Shown: positions 36,660 to 46,235 of the stretch, piece by piece
Layout of the letters: every line of letters begins with the position of its first letter
Numbering within the stretch: the stretch's first letter is position 1
Origin: Streptomyces ruber
GTDB lineage: Bacteria > Actinomycetota > Actinomycetes > Streptomycetales > Streptomycetaceae
Length of the DNA: 64,000 nucleotides
Direction of reading: 5' to 3'
NCBI RefSeq assembly: GCF_014648075.1
Contig: NZ_BMQK01000005.1
Span: 1 to 64,000, forward strand
Translations under genes and position numbers: made by a program
Notes under the pieces: generated by a model
The model's database searches: none
Told to the model about the DNA's origin: nothing
The model's input: the letters and a program-made list of their open reading frames with translations, nothing else

Positions 36660-36983
36660 CCTCGCGCGGAACGGAACAGAGGTCTGGGGCGTGAGCACGC
36701 GGGGCCCGTGACGACGGGATCGCCGCTCGTCCTGCCCGGCGGCAGCCGGTCGTTCCGGCGGCGTGCGATCCGCGTCGATCCGCGTCGATCCGCCCCGGGC
36801 GCGGGCAATCGGCGCCGACCGAAGCAAAGACAACACTCCGTACGCCCCTTGTTCCCTCACGTAATCTTCACATGTGCGTCGACGGGCTCAACGTCCGCTG
36901 GTGGCGGGCCGGTTGCCCGCCGCGCGGCCGAAAGGCCCCCTTGCGTCACTCGGTCATGCGGCCGAATACTCCCCCACAGCGCC
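36660..36983. other. Gene-free region with a short direct repeat
   Basis: No credible gene in 36660-37091. CGATCCGCGT is repeated in tandem at 36766-36794 (about 2.9 copies). The downstream end carries the protease promoter. Confidence 0.45.
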
Positions 36984-37012
36984 TTGTCAGGGTCACGGCG
37001 TGTTCGTAATCC
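36984..37012 (+). promoter_or_regulatory. Promoter of the first streptogrisin gene
   Basis: TTGTCA (36984-36989), 17 bases, TAATCC (37007-37012), ending 79 bases before GTG 37092. Confidence 0.55.
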
Positions 37013-37091
37013 GGACACGTTTCTTGACTTGCGCCTCACGGGCCCCACCCCACACAAGCGGGCCCCCGACTTCCCCAGGAGGGAACGAACA

Positions 37092-37997
37092 GTGAGGATC
37101 AAGCGCACCACCCCCCGTAGCGGCATCGCGAGACGGACCCGGCTGATCGCCGTGGCCGCCGGTTTCGTGGCCGCGGCTGCCGTCACGGTCCCCACCGCGA
37201 GCGCGAGCGACGCGCAGACCTTCAGCACCAACGAGCTCAAGCAGGCCAGCTCCTCCATACTCGAGGCCGACGTGGCGGGTACGGCCTGGGCGGTCGACGA
37301 GAAGACCGGCAAGGTCCTCGTCACCGTCGACAGCACCGTCTCCCAGGCGGAGCTCGCGAAGATCCAGAAGGCGGCCGGCGACAAGGCCGGGGCCCTGGAG
37401 GTCAAGCGCACTCCGGGCAAGTTCAGCAAGCTGATCCAGGGCGGCGACGCCATCTACTCCGGCAGCGGACGGTGCTCCCTCGGCTTCAACGTCCGCAGCA
37501 GCAGCGGGGTCGACTACTTCCTGACCGCCGGTCACTGCACCTCCGGCTCGGGCACCTGGTACGGCAACTCCGCCCGCACCACGGTCCTCGGCCCGGCGGC
37601 CGGCACCAGCTTCCCGGGCAACGACTACGGGATCGTCCGGTACAGCAACACGTCCATCGCCAAGCCGGGCACCGCCAACGGTGTCGACATCCGGAGCGCG
37701 GCCACCCCGTCGGTGGGCACCACCGTCACCCGCGACGGTTCGACCACGGGCACCCACAGCGGCCGTGTCACCGCCCTCAACGCCACGGTCAACTACGGCA
37801 GCGGCCAGATCGTCTCCGGCCTGATCCAGACCACGGTCTGCGCCGAGCCCGGCGACTCCGGCGGCCCGCTGTACAGCACCAGCGGCATCGCCTACGGCCT
37901 GACCTCCGGCGGCAGCGGCAACTGCTCCTCCGGCGGCACCACGTTCTTCCAGCCGGTCACCGAGGCCCTGAGCGCCTACGGCGTCAGCCTCACCTGA
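37092..37997 (+). CDS. Secreted S1 serine protease, streptogrisin A/B type
   Basis: A 301-aa chymotrypsin-like preproenzyme. Residues 1-38 are a signal peptide with basic start and ending ASAS; ~39-115 form an alpha-lytic-type propeptide that folds the protease. The mature part begins near [17 protein letters not shown]. The catalytic triad lies in LTAGHCT (His), NDYGIVRY (Asp) and [11 protein letters not shown] (Ser). Six cysteines fit three disulfides. It lacks a chitin-binding domain. AGGAGGG precedes GTG 37092. The length matches streptogrisin B (~300 aa). A hairpin follows. Confidence 0.94.
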   Translation: MRIKRTTPRSGIARRTRLIAVAAGFVAAAAVTVPTASASDAQTFSTNELKQASSSILEADVAGTAWAVDEKTGKVLVTVDSTVSQAELAKIQKAAGDKAGALEVKRTPGKFSKLIQGGDAIYSGSGRCSLGFNVRSSSGVDYFLTAGHCTSGSGTWYGNSARTTVLGPAAGTSFPGNDYGIVRYSNTSIAKPGTANGVDIRSAATPSVGTTVTRDGSTTGTHSGRVTALNATVNYGSGQIVSGLIQTTVCAEPGDSGGPLYSTSGIAYGLTSGGSGNCSSGGTTFFQPVTEALSAYGVSLT

Positions 37998-38069
37998 CCG
38001 GCCGGCGGTGCCGGACCTCCCGTGTCCCGGCACCCGCGCACCACTGCCACTGGACTGCAGCCAGCAGCA

Positions 38070-38109
38070 GGCGAGCCCCCGCACGGCACATGCCGCGCGG
38101 GGGCTCGCC
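38070..38109. terminator. 13-bp hairpin after the first streptogrisin gene
   Basis: Arms 38070-38082 and 38097-38109 are exact complements, with an additional CGGCA/TGCCG pairing inside the loop. Confidence 0.8.
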
Positions 38110-38197
38110 CTCGTCCGGCGCCGGGACTACGGTCGAAGAGCGTGCGCGACACGCAAGCACTGTCCTCAGACGTCCGCTTCGGGCCGGGGGGGCCGGC

Positions 38198-39118
38198 ATG
38201 GTCGAGGATCTGGTGACGGCGGGGGTGACCCTCGCCTGCGTCGGCGCGGTGTACGGGATGGCGGCGGCGCGCGTGGTGAAGCAGTACGAGCGGGGGGTGG
38301 TGTTCCGGCTCGGCCGGCTGCGGTCGAAGGTGCGCGGGCCGGGGTTCACGATGATCATTCCCGTGGTCGACCACCTGCACAAGGTCAACATGCAGATCGT
38401 GACGCTGCCGATCCCCGCGCAGGAGGGCATCACGCGGGACAACGTCACCGTCCGGGTCGACGCCGTCGTCTACTTCAAAGTGACCTCGCCGGCCGACGCG
38501 GTCGTCCGGGTGGAGGACTACCGGTTCGCGGTCTCCCAGATGGCGCAGACCTCGCTGCGGTCCATCATCGGCAAGAGCGAGCTCGACGATCTGCTGTCCA
38601 ACCGGGAGAAGCTCAACCAGGGGCTGGAGCTGATGATCGACAGCCCGGCCGTGGAGTGGGGCGTCACCATCGACCGGGTGGAGATCAAGGACGTGTCGCT
38701 GCCCGAGACCATGAAGCGGTCCATGGCCCGGCAGGCCGAGGCGGACCGCGAACGGCGCGCCCGGGTCATCAACGCCGACGCCGAGCTGCAGGCGTCGAAG
38801 AAGCTCGCCGAGGCGGCCCAGCAGATGGAGGAGACCCCCTCGGCGCTCCAGCTCCGGCTGCTGCAGACGGTGGTGGCGGTCGCGGCGGAGAAGAACTCCA
38901 CGCTGGTCCTGCCGTTCCCGGTGGAACTGCTGCGCTTTTTGGAGAGGTCCCAGTCCGACCCCGGAGCTTCGTCGGCCACTCGGCGGGACCCGGCCGTGAG
39001 CTACCCGGCCGTGAGCCCTGAGGTGCCGACCGCCGCGAGCCCGGAGGCGCCGCGGGAGCGGCCTCCGTCTCCGGGCGCATTACCCGACTCCCGGCCGGAA
39101 CCAGGTGTCGAGGGGTGA
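38198..39118 (+). CDS. Slipin/SPFH (band 7) membrane protein
   Basis: A 306-aa stomatin/prohibitin-family protein. One N-terminal hydrophobic segment (~4-22) anchors it; the SPFH domain (~25-190) has VKQYERGVVFRLGRL, DHLHKVNMQIVTLPIPAQEG and VTIDRVEIKDVSLPE. An Ala/Glu-rich coiled-coil helix (RQAEADRERRARVINADAEL) follows, then a Pro-rich tail. Such proteins scaffold membrane microdomains and often pair with NfeD proteases, but none is adjacent. It lies between two streptogrisin genes. The ATG follows a G-rich stretch. Confidence 0.88.
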   Translation: MVEDLVTAGVTLACVGAVYGMAAARVVKQYERGVVFRLGRLRSKVRGPGFTMIIPVVDHLHKVNMQIVTLPIPAQEGITRDNVTVRVDAVVYFKVTSPADAVVRVEDYRFAVSQMAQTSLRSIIGKSELDDLLSNREKLNQGLELMIDSPAVEWGVTIDRVEIKDVSLPETMKRSMARQAEADRERRARVINADAELQASKKLAEAAQQMEETPSALQLRLLQTVVAVAAEKNSTLVLPFPVELLRFLERSQSDPGASSATRRDPAVSYPAVSPEVPTAASPEAPRERPPSPGALPDSRPEPGVEG

Positions 39119-39214
39119 GTTCAAGACAGGACTAGACCTCACGCGCTGTCGAAGGAATCATCGCGGCACGTGTTTGCAATGGCTACCGGAAGGTGATGGC
39201 ACCGGACCGGGGCG

Positions 39215-39240
39215 GCCTCGGGGGCGTGCGCCCCCGAGGC
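39215..39240. terminator. 12-bp GC hairpin between slipin and the second streptogrisin gene
   Basis: Arms 39215-39226 and 39229-39240 are perfect with a two-base loop. It is ~95 bases after the slipin stop. The rest of 39119-39427 holds no gene; TTGTGT (39274) and AATAGT (39298) may be the protease promoter. Confidence 0.6.
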
Positions 39241-39427
39241 CCCGGTGACTCGGCGCGCGGCCTGAAGTCGACCTTGTGTGCTCCTGGGGCCCCTAGGAAT
39301 AGTGGGCGCCGCACAGTTGGCATGGACGCGGCTTTTTTTGTGGTCCGTCGCCTCCGTGCCGAACGCCTTCGGACCGAAGACGCGTCCCCACCCGCCCTTC
39401 GGTCAACCCCCCACAGGAGGACGTGAG

Positions 39428-40513
39428 TTGAAGCACCGACGCATATCCGGGCGGCGTGCCGCCGTGGCGGTCGCGGGCATCACCGCACTGGTCGCCACGG
39501 GAGTCACCTTCCAGACTGCGAACGCGAACGAGGCCGGTCCCGCCCCCGAGCCGCGCACCCTCTCCGCGGCAGCGGCCGGAAAGCTCGCCTCGACCCTCGG
39601 CCAGGACCTGGGCTCCGACGCCGCGGGAACGTACTACGACACGAAGACCGGGCAACTCGTGGTGAACGTGCTCGACGAGACGGCCGCCGACACCGTCCGG
39701 CAGGCCGGCGCCCGGGCGAGAGTCGTGGAGCACTCCCTCGCCGAGCTGGCGAGCGCCCGTACGACGCTGAAGCAGGACGCCACCATCCCCGGCACCTCGT
39801 GGGCGACCGACCCGCGGACCAACAAGGTCGTCGTCACCGCGGACCGCACGGTCTCCGGGGCCGACCTCGACCGGCTGGCCGAGGTGGTCGAGGGGCTCGG
39901 CGCCAAGGCGGAACTGCGACGCACCGAGGGCGAGTTCAAGACCTTCGCCGCGGGCGGTGACGCCATCACCACCGACGGGGGTGGCCGCTGCTCCCTCGGC
40001 TTCAACGTGGACGTGGGCGGCGAGCCGCACTTCCTGACCGCGGGCCACTGCACCGAGACGGCCACCACCTGGGCCGACTCCTCCGGCCAGGACATCGGCG
40101 CCAACGTGGACTCCAGCTTCCCCGGGGACGACTACGGCCTGGTGAAGTACACGTCCGACGCCGACCACCCGAGCGAGGTCAACCTCTACGACGGCTCCAC
40201 GCAGGCCATCACCGGGGCGGGCGAGGCGACCGTCGGGCTGGAGGTGACCCGCAGCGGTTCGACGACGCAGGTCCACGGCGGCACGGTCACCGGCCTGGAC
40301 GCCACCGTGAACTACGGCAGCGGCGACGTCGTCAACGGGCTCATCGAGACCGACGTCTGCGCCGAGCCCGGGGACAGCGGCGGCTCGCTCTTCTCCGGCG
40401 ACACCGCCATCGGCCTCACGTCCGGCGGCAGCGGCGACTGCGTCTCCGGCGGTACGACGTTCTTCCAGCCGGTCACCGAGGCGCTCTCGGCCTACGGAGC
40501 CACGATCGGCTGA
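39428..40513 (+). CDS. Secreted S1 serine protease, streptogrisin family (long propeptide)
   Basis: A 361-aa preproprotease. TTG 39428 is the only start fitting AGGAGG (39415-39420) and the signal peptide ([20 protein letters not shown]). A long propeptide (~36-172) contains alpha-lytic pro-domain segments. The mature enzyme begins near [18 protein letters not shown]. The triad is in [15 protein letters not shown] and [11 protein letters not shown]. The mature half closely resembles the streptogrisin at 37092-37997, so they are paralogs, but the propeptide is ~60 residues longer, as in streptogrisin D/C types. A hairpin follows at 40538. Confidence 0.93.
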   Translation: MKHRRISGRRAAVAVAGITALVATGVTFQTANANEAGPAPEPRTLSAAAAGKLASTLGQDLGSDAAGTYYDTKTGQLVVNVLDETAADTVRQAGARARVVEHSLAELASARTTLKQDATIPGTSWATDPRTNKVVVTADRTVSGADLDRLAEVVEGLGAKAELRRTEGEFKTFAAGGDAITTDGGGRCSLGFNVDVGGEPHFLTAGHCTETATTWADSSGQDIGANVDSSFPGDDYGLVKYTSDADHPSEVNLYDGSTQAITGAGEATVGLEVTRSGSTTQVHGGTVTGLDATVNYGSGDVVNGLIETDVCAEPGDSGGSLFSGDTAIGLTSGGSGDCVSGGTTFFQPVTEALSAYGATIG

Positions 40514-40537
40514 GGCCGGGACCGAGGAAGGACCGGC

Positions 40538-40579
40538 CCGGCGCCGGTCACCCCCATCGCGGGCGGTGACCGGCGCCGG
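40538..40579. terminator. 14-bp hairpin after the second streptogrisin gene
   Basis: Arms 40538-40551 and 40566-40579 are exact complements with a 14-base loop, 25 bases after the stop codon. Confidence 0.8.
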
Positions 40580-40704
40580 TCGCGTTGCGGGGCGCCCCGG
40601 CCCGCACCGCCGCGTGCGCGGGCCCGTCACCGGGGTCACGGCGAGCCCGGTGGCAGAGCCGGGCCGCCGGGCGTTTCCGCAGGTGGGATGGGTCTGAACG
40701 GATG

Positions 40705-40720
40705 TCGTACGTTCGTTCGA
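40705..40720. promoter_or_regulatory. LexA (SOS) box upstream of dnaE2
   Basis: TCGTACGTTCGTTCGA differs at one position from the palindromic actinobacterial LexA consensus TCGAAC-N4-GTTCGA (read from the minus strand as TCGAACGAACGTACGA). It lies 86 bases before the dnaE2 start, matching known SOS control of dnaE2. Confidence 0.75.
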
Positions 40721-40805
40721 CAATGGAGGTATGGTGAGGGTGGGGGTATTGGGAACTAGTGTTCGATAGCGTCGGCAGGGAGCGCGGGCGCGGAGGAGTA
40801 CGGAG

Positions 40806-43800
40806 GTGCGTGTGCCGGGTTTCACGCATCTGCACACCGTGTCCGGGTTCTCCCTGCGGCACGGCGCCTCGCACCCGGAGCGGCTCGCCGAGCGTGCCTC
40901 CGAGCGGGGCATGGACGCCCTCGCCCTCACCGACCGGGACAGCCTCGCCGGAGCGGTGCGGTTCGCGAAGGCCTGCGCCCGGGCCGGCGTGCGGCCGCTG
41001 TTCGGGGTGGAACTCGCGGTGGAGGAGGCGCCGGCGGAGGAGCGCGGCACCGGAGGAGGGCGGAGGCCCGCGGGGGAGAGGCGCCGGACGCCCGTCCGGG
41101 GCGGCGCCTTCGTCGACGAGTCGGCACCCCGGGTGACCTTCCTCGCCCGGGACGGCGCGCAGGGGTGGGCCGAGCTGTGCCGCCTCGTCTCGGCGGCGCA
41201 CGCGGGCGGCGGCGAGGGTCCGCCGGTGCTGCCCTGGCGGCAACGCGCCGCGGAGGGCCTGACCGTCCTGCTCGGCCCCGGCTCCGACGTGGGCCGCGCG
41301 CTCGCCGCGGGCCGCCCCGACCGCGCCGCACGGCTCCTCGTGCCCTGGCGGGAGGCGTACGGCGACGCCCTGCGCCTCGAAGCCGTGTGGCACGGCCGTA
41401 CGGGCACCGGGCCCGGCTCGCTGCGGCTGGCCGCCCGTACCGTCGGCTTCGCCGCCGAGCAGCGGGTCCGGCCGGTGCTCGCCAACGCCGTCCGCTACGC
41501 CGACCCCGGCATGGGCCCGGTCGCCGACGTCCTGGACGCCGCCCGCCGCCTCGTGCCCGTCGACGCGAGCCGCGAACTCGACTCCGGTGAGGCCTGGCTC
41601 AAGGACGCGGACACGATGCTCGCCGTCGCCGAGCGGATCGTCGAGGCCGCCGGGTTCCGCCGCGAGACCGCGTACCGGCTCCTCGAACAGACGCAGGCCA
41701 CGGCCGCCGAGTGCCTGGTCGACCCGGAGGACGACCTCGGCATCGGCAGCGTGCACTTCCCCGAGCCGCATCTCGTCGGCGCGGGCGGGCGCACCGCGCA
41801 GCGCGTCCTCGCCTCCCGCGCCGCGGCGGGCATGGTGCTGCGCGGCTACGACGGGCGCCGCGACTACTGGGAGCGGATGCACGACGAACTGGACGTCATC
41901 GCCCACCACGGCTTCGCCTCCTACTTCCTCACCGTCGCCCAGGTGGTCGACGACATCCGGGGCATGGGCATCCGGGTGGCCGCCCGCGGCTCGGGCGCGG
42001 GTTCCCTGGTCAACCACCTGCTCGGCATCGCGCACGCCGACCCCGTCGCGCACGGGCTGCTGATGGAGCGCTTCCTGTCCAAGCGGCGCCCGGTGCTGCC
42101 CGACATCGACATCGACGTGGAGTCCGCGCGCCGCCTCGACGTCTACCGCGCGATCATCGACCGCTTCGGCACCGAACGGGTCGCGACCGTGTCGATGCCG
42201 GAGACGTACCGCGTCCGGCACGCCGTCCGCGACGTCGGCGCCGCCCTCGGCATGGACCCGGCCGAGATCGACCACATCGCCAAGTCCTTCCCGCACATCC
42301 GGGCCCGTGACGCGCGCGCGGCGCTGGAGGAGCTGCCGGAGCTGAAGAAGCTGGCGGGAGACGCGGCGGGCGGGGAGAAGTACGGCCGGATGTGGGACCT
42401 GGTCGAGGCGCTCGACGCCCTCCCGCGCGGCATCGCCATGCACCCGTGCGGGGTGCTGCTCTCCGACTCCTCCCTGCTCGCCCGTACGCCGGTGGTGCCG
42501 AGCGGCGGCGAGGGGTTCCCCATGTCCCAGTTCGACAAGGAGGACGTGGAGGAGCTCGGGCTGCTCAAACTGGATGTGCTGGGCGTGCGGATGCAGTCCG
42601 CGATGGCGCACGCGGTGGACGAGGTCGAACGGGCCACGGGCGCCCGGCCCGACCTGGACGCCCTCGACATCGACGCGGGCGACGAGAAGACGTACGGGCT
42701 CATCCGCTCCGCCGAGACGCTGGGCTGCTTCCAGATCGAGTCGCCGGGCCAGCGGGACCTGGTCGGGCGGCTCCAGCCGTCGACCTTCCACGACCTGGTG
42801 GTCGACATCTCCCTCTTCCGGCCCGGCCCGGTCGCCGCCGACATGGTGCGGCCGTTCATCGAGGCCCGGCACGGCCGGGCGCCGGCCCGCTACCCGCACC
42901 CGGACCTGGAGGAACACCTCAAGGACACGTACGGGGTGGTGGTCTTCCACGAGCAGATCATCCACATCGTGGACGTGATGACCGGCTGCGGGCGGGGCGA
43001 GGCGGACCGGGTGCGGCGCGGGCTGTCGGACCCGGAGGCGCAGGGGCGGATCCGGGTGTGGTTCGCGGGGGCCGCGGCCGCCCGGGGGTACGACGCGGAG
43101 ACGATCGCCCGGACCTGGGAGATCGTCGAGGCGTTCGGCAGCTACGGCTTCTGCAAGGCGCACGCGGTGGCCTTCGCGGTGCCGACGTACCAGTCGGCGT
43201 GGCTGAAGGCCCACCATCCGGCCGCCTTCTACGCGGGGCTGCTCACCCACGATCCCGGGATGTACCCGAAGCGGCTGCTGCTGGCGGACGCGCGGCGGCG
43301 CGGGGTGCCGATCCTGCCGCTGGACGTGAACCGGTCGGGAGTCACGCACCGTATCGAACTGGTGTCTGACTCGGAATCGGGTGGACCGGAGAAGTGGGGC
43401 GTCCGGCTGGCCCTCTCCGACGTGCACGGCATCAACGAGGCCGAGGCGGCGCGGATCGCGGACGGACAGCCGTACGTCTCGCTGGTCGACTTCTGGGAAC
43501 GGGCCCGCCCGAGCAGACCGCTGGCCGGACGGCTGGCCCAGGTCGGCGCGCTGGACTCCTTCGGCGCCAACCGGCGCGACCTGCAACTGCACCTGACCGA
43601 ACTGCACCGGGGCGCACGGGGCGGCGGCCTCGGCGCGGGCGGTGACCAGCTGCCCCTCGCCGGAGGACGGCGCACCGCGTCCGCCGGACTGCCGGACCTC
43701 AGCTCGGCCGAGCGGCTCAGCGCCGAGCTGGGCGTGCTCTCCATGGACGCCTCGCACAACCTGATGGACGACTACAAGGAGTTCCTCGACGAGCTCGGCG

Positions 43801-44426
43801 TGCTGTCCGCGCGGCGGCTGCGCGAGGCGCGGAACGGGGAGACGGTCCTGGTCGCGGGCGCCAAGGCGGCGACCCAGACCCCGCCGCTCCGCTCCGGCAA
43901 GCGCGTCATCTTCACCACCCTGGACGACGGCACGGGCCTGGTCGACCTCGCCTTCTTCGAGGACTCCCACGCCGCCTGCGCCCACACCGTCTTCCACTCC
44001 TGGCTGCTGCTGGTGCGCGGGGTGGTGCAGCGGCGGGCACCGCGCAGCTTCAGCGTGGTGGGGGCGGTCGCCTGGAACCTCGCGGAACTCGTCGAACTGC
44101 GCCGCACCGGCGGGGTGGAGGCGGTCGCGGCCCGGCTGGCCCAGGGCGCGCGCGGGGCGGACGCCCCGGAGGGAGCGGCGGAACGGGCCCCGGAGGGCGG
44201 CACCGGGGACGGCGCGCGCCGGGCCCGGCTCGCCGGTTCGCACGGCCTGCCCGCGCCGACCGGCTCCGCGGCGCAGGACCCGATGGAGGAGGCGGTCCGC
44301 TCCCGCAGCATCCGCATGTCCACCGGCTACGAGATGCATCCGTGGGCGGACCTGAAGCCCGCGGGCGAGGAGCCCGGGACGGCGATGCGGAAGCTGTGGC
44401 ACCGGAGCCCGGGGAGCGCGGGATGA
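40806..44426 (+). CDS. dnaE2: Error-prone DNA polymerase III alpha subunit, DnaE2
   Basis: A 1206-aa C-family polymerase, longer than typical DnaE2 owing to inserts but of DnaE2 type. An N-terminal PHP domain opens FTHLHTVSGFSLRHGASHP. The catalytic Asp residues are in LPDIDIDVESARR (about 435) and VVDISLFRPGPV (about 665). Helix-hairpin-helix and OB-fold segments follow near the C-terminus, and the tail lacks a clamp-loader tau-binding region. GGAGGAG is 8 bases before GTG 40806. DnaE2 does translesion synthesis with ImuA and ImuB, which are not adjacent here. A LexA box lies upstream. Low-complexity inserts occur at residues ~75-100. Confidence 0.9.
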   Translation: MRVPGFTHLHTVSGFSLRHGASHPERLAERASERGMDALALTDRDSLAGAVRFAKACARAGVRPLFGVELAVEEAPAEERGTGGGRRPAGERRRTPVRGGAFVDESAPRVTFLARDGAQGWAELCRLVSAAHAGGGEGPPVLPWRQRAAEGLTVLLGPGSDVGRALAAGRPDRAARLLVPWREAYGDALRLEAVWHGRTGTGPGSLRLAARTVGFAAEQRVRPVLANAVRYADPGMGPVADVLDAARRLVPVDASRELDSGEAWLKDADTMLAVAERIVEAAGFRRETAYRLLEQTQATAAECLVDPEDDLGIGSVHFPEPHLVGAGGRTAQRVLASRAAAGMVLRGYDGRRDYWERMHDELDVIAHHGFASYFLTVAQVVDDIRGMGIRVAARGSGAGSLVNHLLGIAHADPVAHGLLMERFLSKRRPVLPDIDIDVESARRLDVYRAIIDRFGTERVATVSMPETYRVRHAVRDVGAALGMDPAEIDHIAKSFPHIRARDARAALEELPELKKLAGDAAGGEKYGRMWDLVEALDALPRGIAMHPCGVLLSDSSLLARTPVVPSGGEGFPMSQFDKEDVEELGLLKLDVLGVRMQSAMAHAVDEVERATGARPDLDALDIDAGDEKTYGLIRSAETLGCFQIESPGQRDLVGRLQPSTFHDLVVDISLFRPGPVAADMVRPFIEARHGRAPARYPHPDLEEHLKDTYGVVVFHEQIIHIVDVMTGCGRGEADRVRRGLSDPEAQGRIRVWFAGAAAARGYDAETIARTWEIVEAFGSYGFCKAHAVAFAVPTYQSAWLKAHHPAAFYAGLLTHDPGMYPKRLLLADARRRGVPILPLDVNRSGVTHRIELVSDSESGGPEKWGVRLALSDVHGINEAEAARIADGQPYVSLVDFWERARPSRPLAGRLAQVGALDSFGANRRDLQLHLTELHRGARGGGLGAGGDQLPLAGGRRTASAGLPDLSSAERLSAELGVLSMDASHNLMDDYKEFLDELGVLSARRLREARNGETVLVAGAKAATQTPPLRSGKRVIFTTLDDGTGLVDLAFFEDSHAACAHTVFHSWLLLVRGVVQRRAPRSFSVVGAVAWNLAELVELRRTGGVEAVAARLAQGARGADAPEGAAERAPEGGTGDGARRARLAGSHGLPAPTGSAAQDPMEEAVRSRSIRMSTGYEMHPWADLKPAGEEPGTAMRKLWHRSPGSAG

Positions 44427-44431
44427 CTGTG

Positions 44432-44755
44432 TCCCCGGGGCCTTGCGCCCAGGCCAGGGCCCAGGCCCGGGCCCGGGCCCCAGGCCTGCAGCCGGGGCCT
44501 GGGGGTGGGGGTGGAGTTCGGGGTTTTGAGTCCGGAGCTGGGGTCTGGGGGGCGGGTGCGATGCCTGTGGTCCTGGGCCCGGAGCCTTGGGTCCGGAGCC
44601 TGGGCCTGGGGCGGGGGTCCGGAGCCCGGAACCTTGAGTCCGGAGCTGGGGCCTGCGGGTCGGGGGTGAAGCCCGGGGCCCTGAGTCCGAAGTCGGGCCC
44701 TGAACCCTGTGCCCGGCCCGGCGCCCGAGGCCCGGGGACCCCGGGTTCCGGTCCT
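44432..44755. repeat. Degenerate G-rich minisatellite after dnaE2
   Basis: About 320 bases of imperfect units near GAGTCCGGAGCTGGGGCCTG (GTCCGGAGC or a close variant recurs at about 44535, 44592, 44618, 44639 and 44688) mixed with CCCGGGCC runs. No coding potential. Gene-free from 44427 to 44867. Confidence 0.85.
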
Positions 44756-44867
44756 CGATGCGGCACGGCCTCCGTGCGGCGATGGGTCCCGGTGCGGCGA
44801 CGGGCGGGGGCCGTCCGGCCTGAGCCGCCGGGCGGCCCCCGGGCGTGACGCCGTCACGCGGCCGGCG

Positions 44868-45974
44868 TCAGCGGCTGTGGCGGCCGCCGCCGGTCGCCGT
44901 GCGTCGGCGGGCCGTGGCGAACAGGAGCGAGGAACCGGCCGCCAGGACGGCCGCGCCGCCGACGGCCACGTACGGGGTCATGCTGTCGCCGCCGGTCTCG
45001 GCCAGGTTCTCCGAGGCGCCCGCGGGCTGGACGTCGTTGCCGGAACCGGCGCCGGAGTCCGTCCCGGCCTCATCTGCCCCGGACCCGGCGCCGGAGTCCG
45101 TGTCGGAGAGGGCGTGCGCGGACTCCCCGTCCGCCGCCTCGCCGCTGTCCCCACCCTCGTGCGCGCCCTCGTGCGCCGCGGTCGGGTCCGTCGTCGTCTC
45201 GGGGTCGTCGTCCCCGTGGCCGCCGTGCTCGACGGTCGACTTGTCGTTGCCGTCCTCGATCTGCGCCTCGCTCGGGGCGGACGCGGACGGCGCGGGAGCC
45301 ACGTTGTCCGCCGTGTCCGCCGCCCCGCTGCCGGTGGCGCCGCCGAAGGTCACGTCGGAGCAGGAGTAGAAGGCCTCGGGGCTGTCCGAGCGCTGCCACA
45401 CCGCGTACAGGAGGTGCTTGCCGGAGCGCTGCGGGAGCGTGCCGGAGAACGTGTAGAAGCCGTCCACCGCGGCCGGGTCGGTGGCCGTCGCCACCGGGTT
45501 CGCCAGATCCAGGTCGTCCCAGGCGAGCGGCTGGGCCGGGTCGTACCCGTCCTTGGTCAGGTACACCTGGAAGGTGCCCTTGTGCGGGGCGGTGACCCGG
45601 TACCTGAACGTGTACGAGCCGCTGCTCACGCTCGTCGCCGGCCAGTCGGCGCGGGCAAGGTCGAGCCCCTCGAACGCCGCGTCGCCCGCGCTGCACAGCT
45701 TCCCGTCCGGGATGCGCTCCTGGTGGCGGCCGCCGACGTCGCCGATCCGCACGCCGTTCCAGTCGTACAGGGCCTGGGTGCCGCCGGCCGCGACCGCGGC
45801 CCTGCACGCGTCCGACCGCGGGTTCTCGGGGCCCTCCGCGAAACACTGCGAGACCCTGCTGACCGGGTCACCCATCGAACCGTGCGCGGACGCGGGCGCG
45901 GCGGCCAGCGCGCCGAGGGCGAGCGGGGTCAGGCCGACGGCGGCGACGGTGACGGCCTTGCGGCGTGCGGACAT
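44868..45974 (-). CDS. Sortase-anchored lytic polysaccharide monooxygenase (AA10)
   Basis: A 368-aa secreted copper enzyme that oxidatively cleaves chitin or cellulose. The signal peptide ends PASA, exposing N-terminal His (HGSMGDPVSR), the first copper-brace ligand; the second His is in APHKGTF. The AA10 domain runs to ~residue 210. A long Asp/Glu/Gly/Ser-rich spacer leads to a LAETGG sorting signal, a hydrophobic helix and a RRR tail, as in class E sortase substrates. It is therefore probably cell-wall-linked, not free. ATG 45974 has GAGGAG 6 bases upstream. Chitin is the likeliest substrate. Confidence 0.92.
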   Translation of the reverse strand: MSARRKAVTVAAVGLTPLALGALAAAPASAHGSMGDPVSRVSQCFAEGPENPRSDACRAAVAAGGTQALYDWNGVRIGDVGGRHQERIPDGKLCSAGDAAFEGLDLARADWPATSVSSGSYTFRYRVTAPHKGTFQVYLTKDGYDPAQPLAWDDLDLANPVATATDPAAVDGFYTFSGTLPQRSGKHLLYAVWQRSDSPEAFYSCSDVTFGGATGSGAADTADNVAPAPSASAPSEAQIEDGNDKSTVEHGGHGDDDPETTTDPTAAHEGAHEGGDSGEAADGESAHALSDTDSGAGSGADEAGTDSGAGSGNDVQPAGASENLAETGGDSMTPYVAVGGAAVLAAGSSLLFATARRRTATGGGRHSR

Positions 45975-46235
45975 GCGAATCTCCTCGAAACGGTGCGGAA
46001 CGGAAACGGTCCGGTGGGCCGGCGGAACCATGGGCGATGCGCCCCGCGCGGTGCCGCACAGGGCGGTGACGCGCGGGGCGGATCCCGTGGGGGGGATGTT
46101 CCGAAGCTAGCCCCGCCGGACCGCGGGATCGCCTGTTCGAGGCGGCTGGAGGAGATCCTTATGGCGGCGTTAAGGAAGCGATCAGGCTGCCCTCAGGTAG
46201 GTGTCGCTGTGTGCACGCTCGTGTACGCGGCAGGC

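Noticed and set aside
37998-38197. Possible small gene between the first streptogrisin and the slipin
   Set aside because: The interval is occupied by the terminator hairpin and shows no start with a ribosome site.
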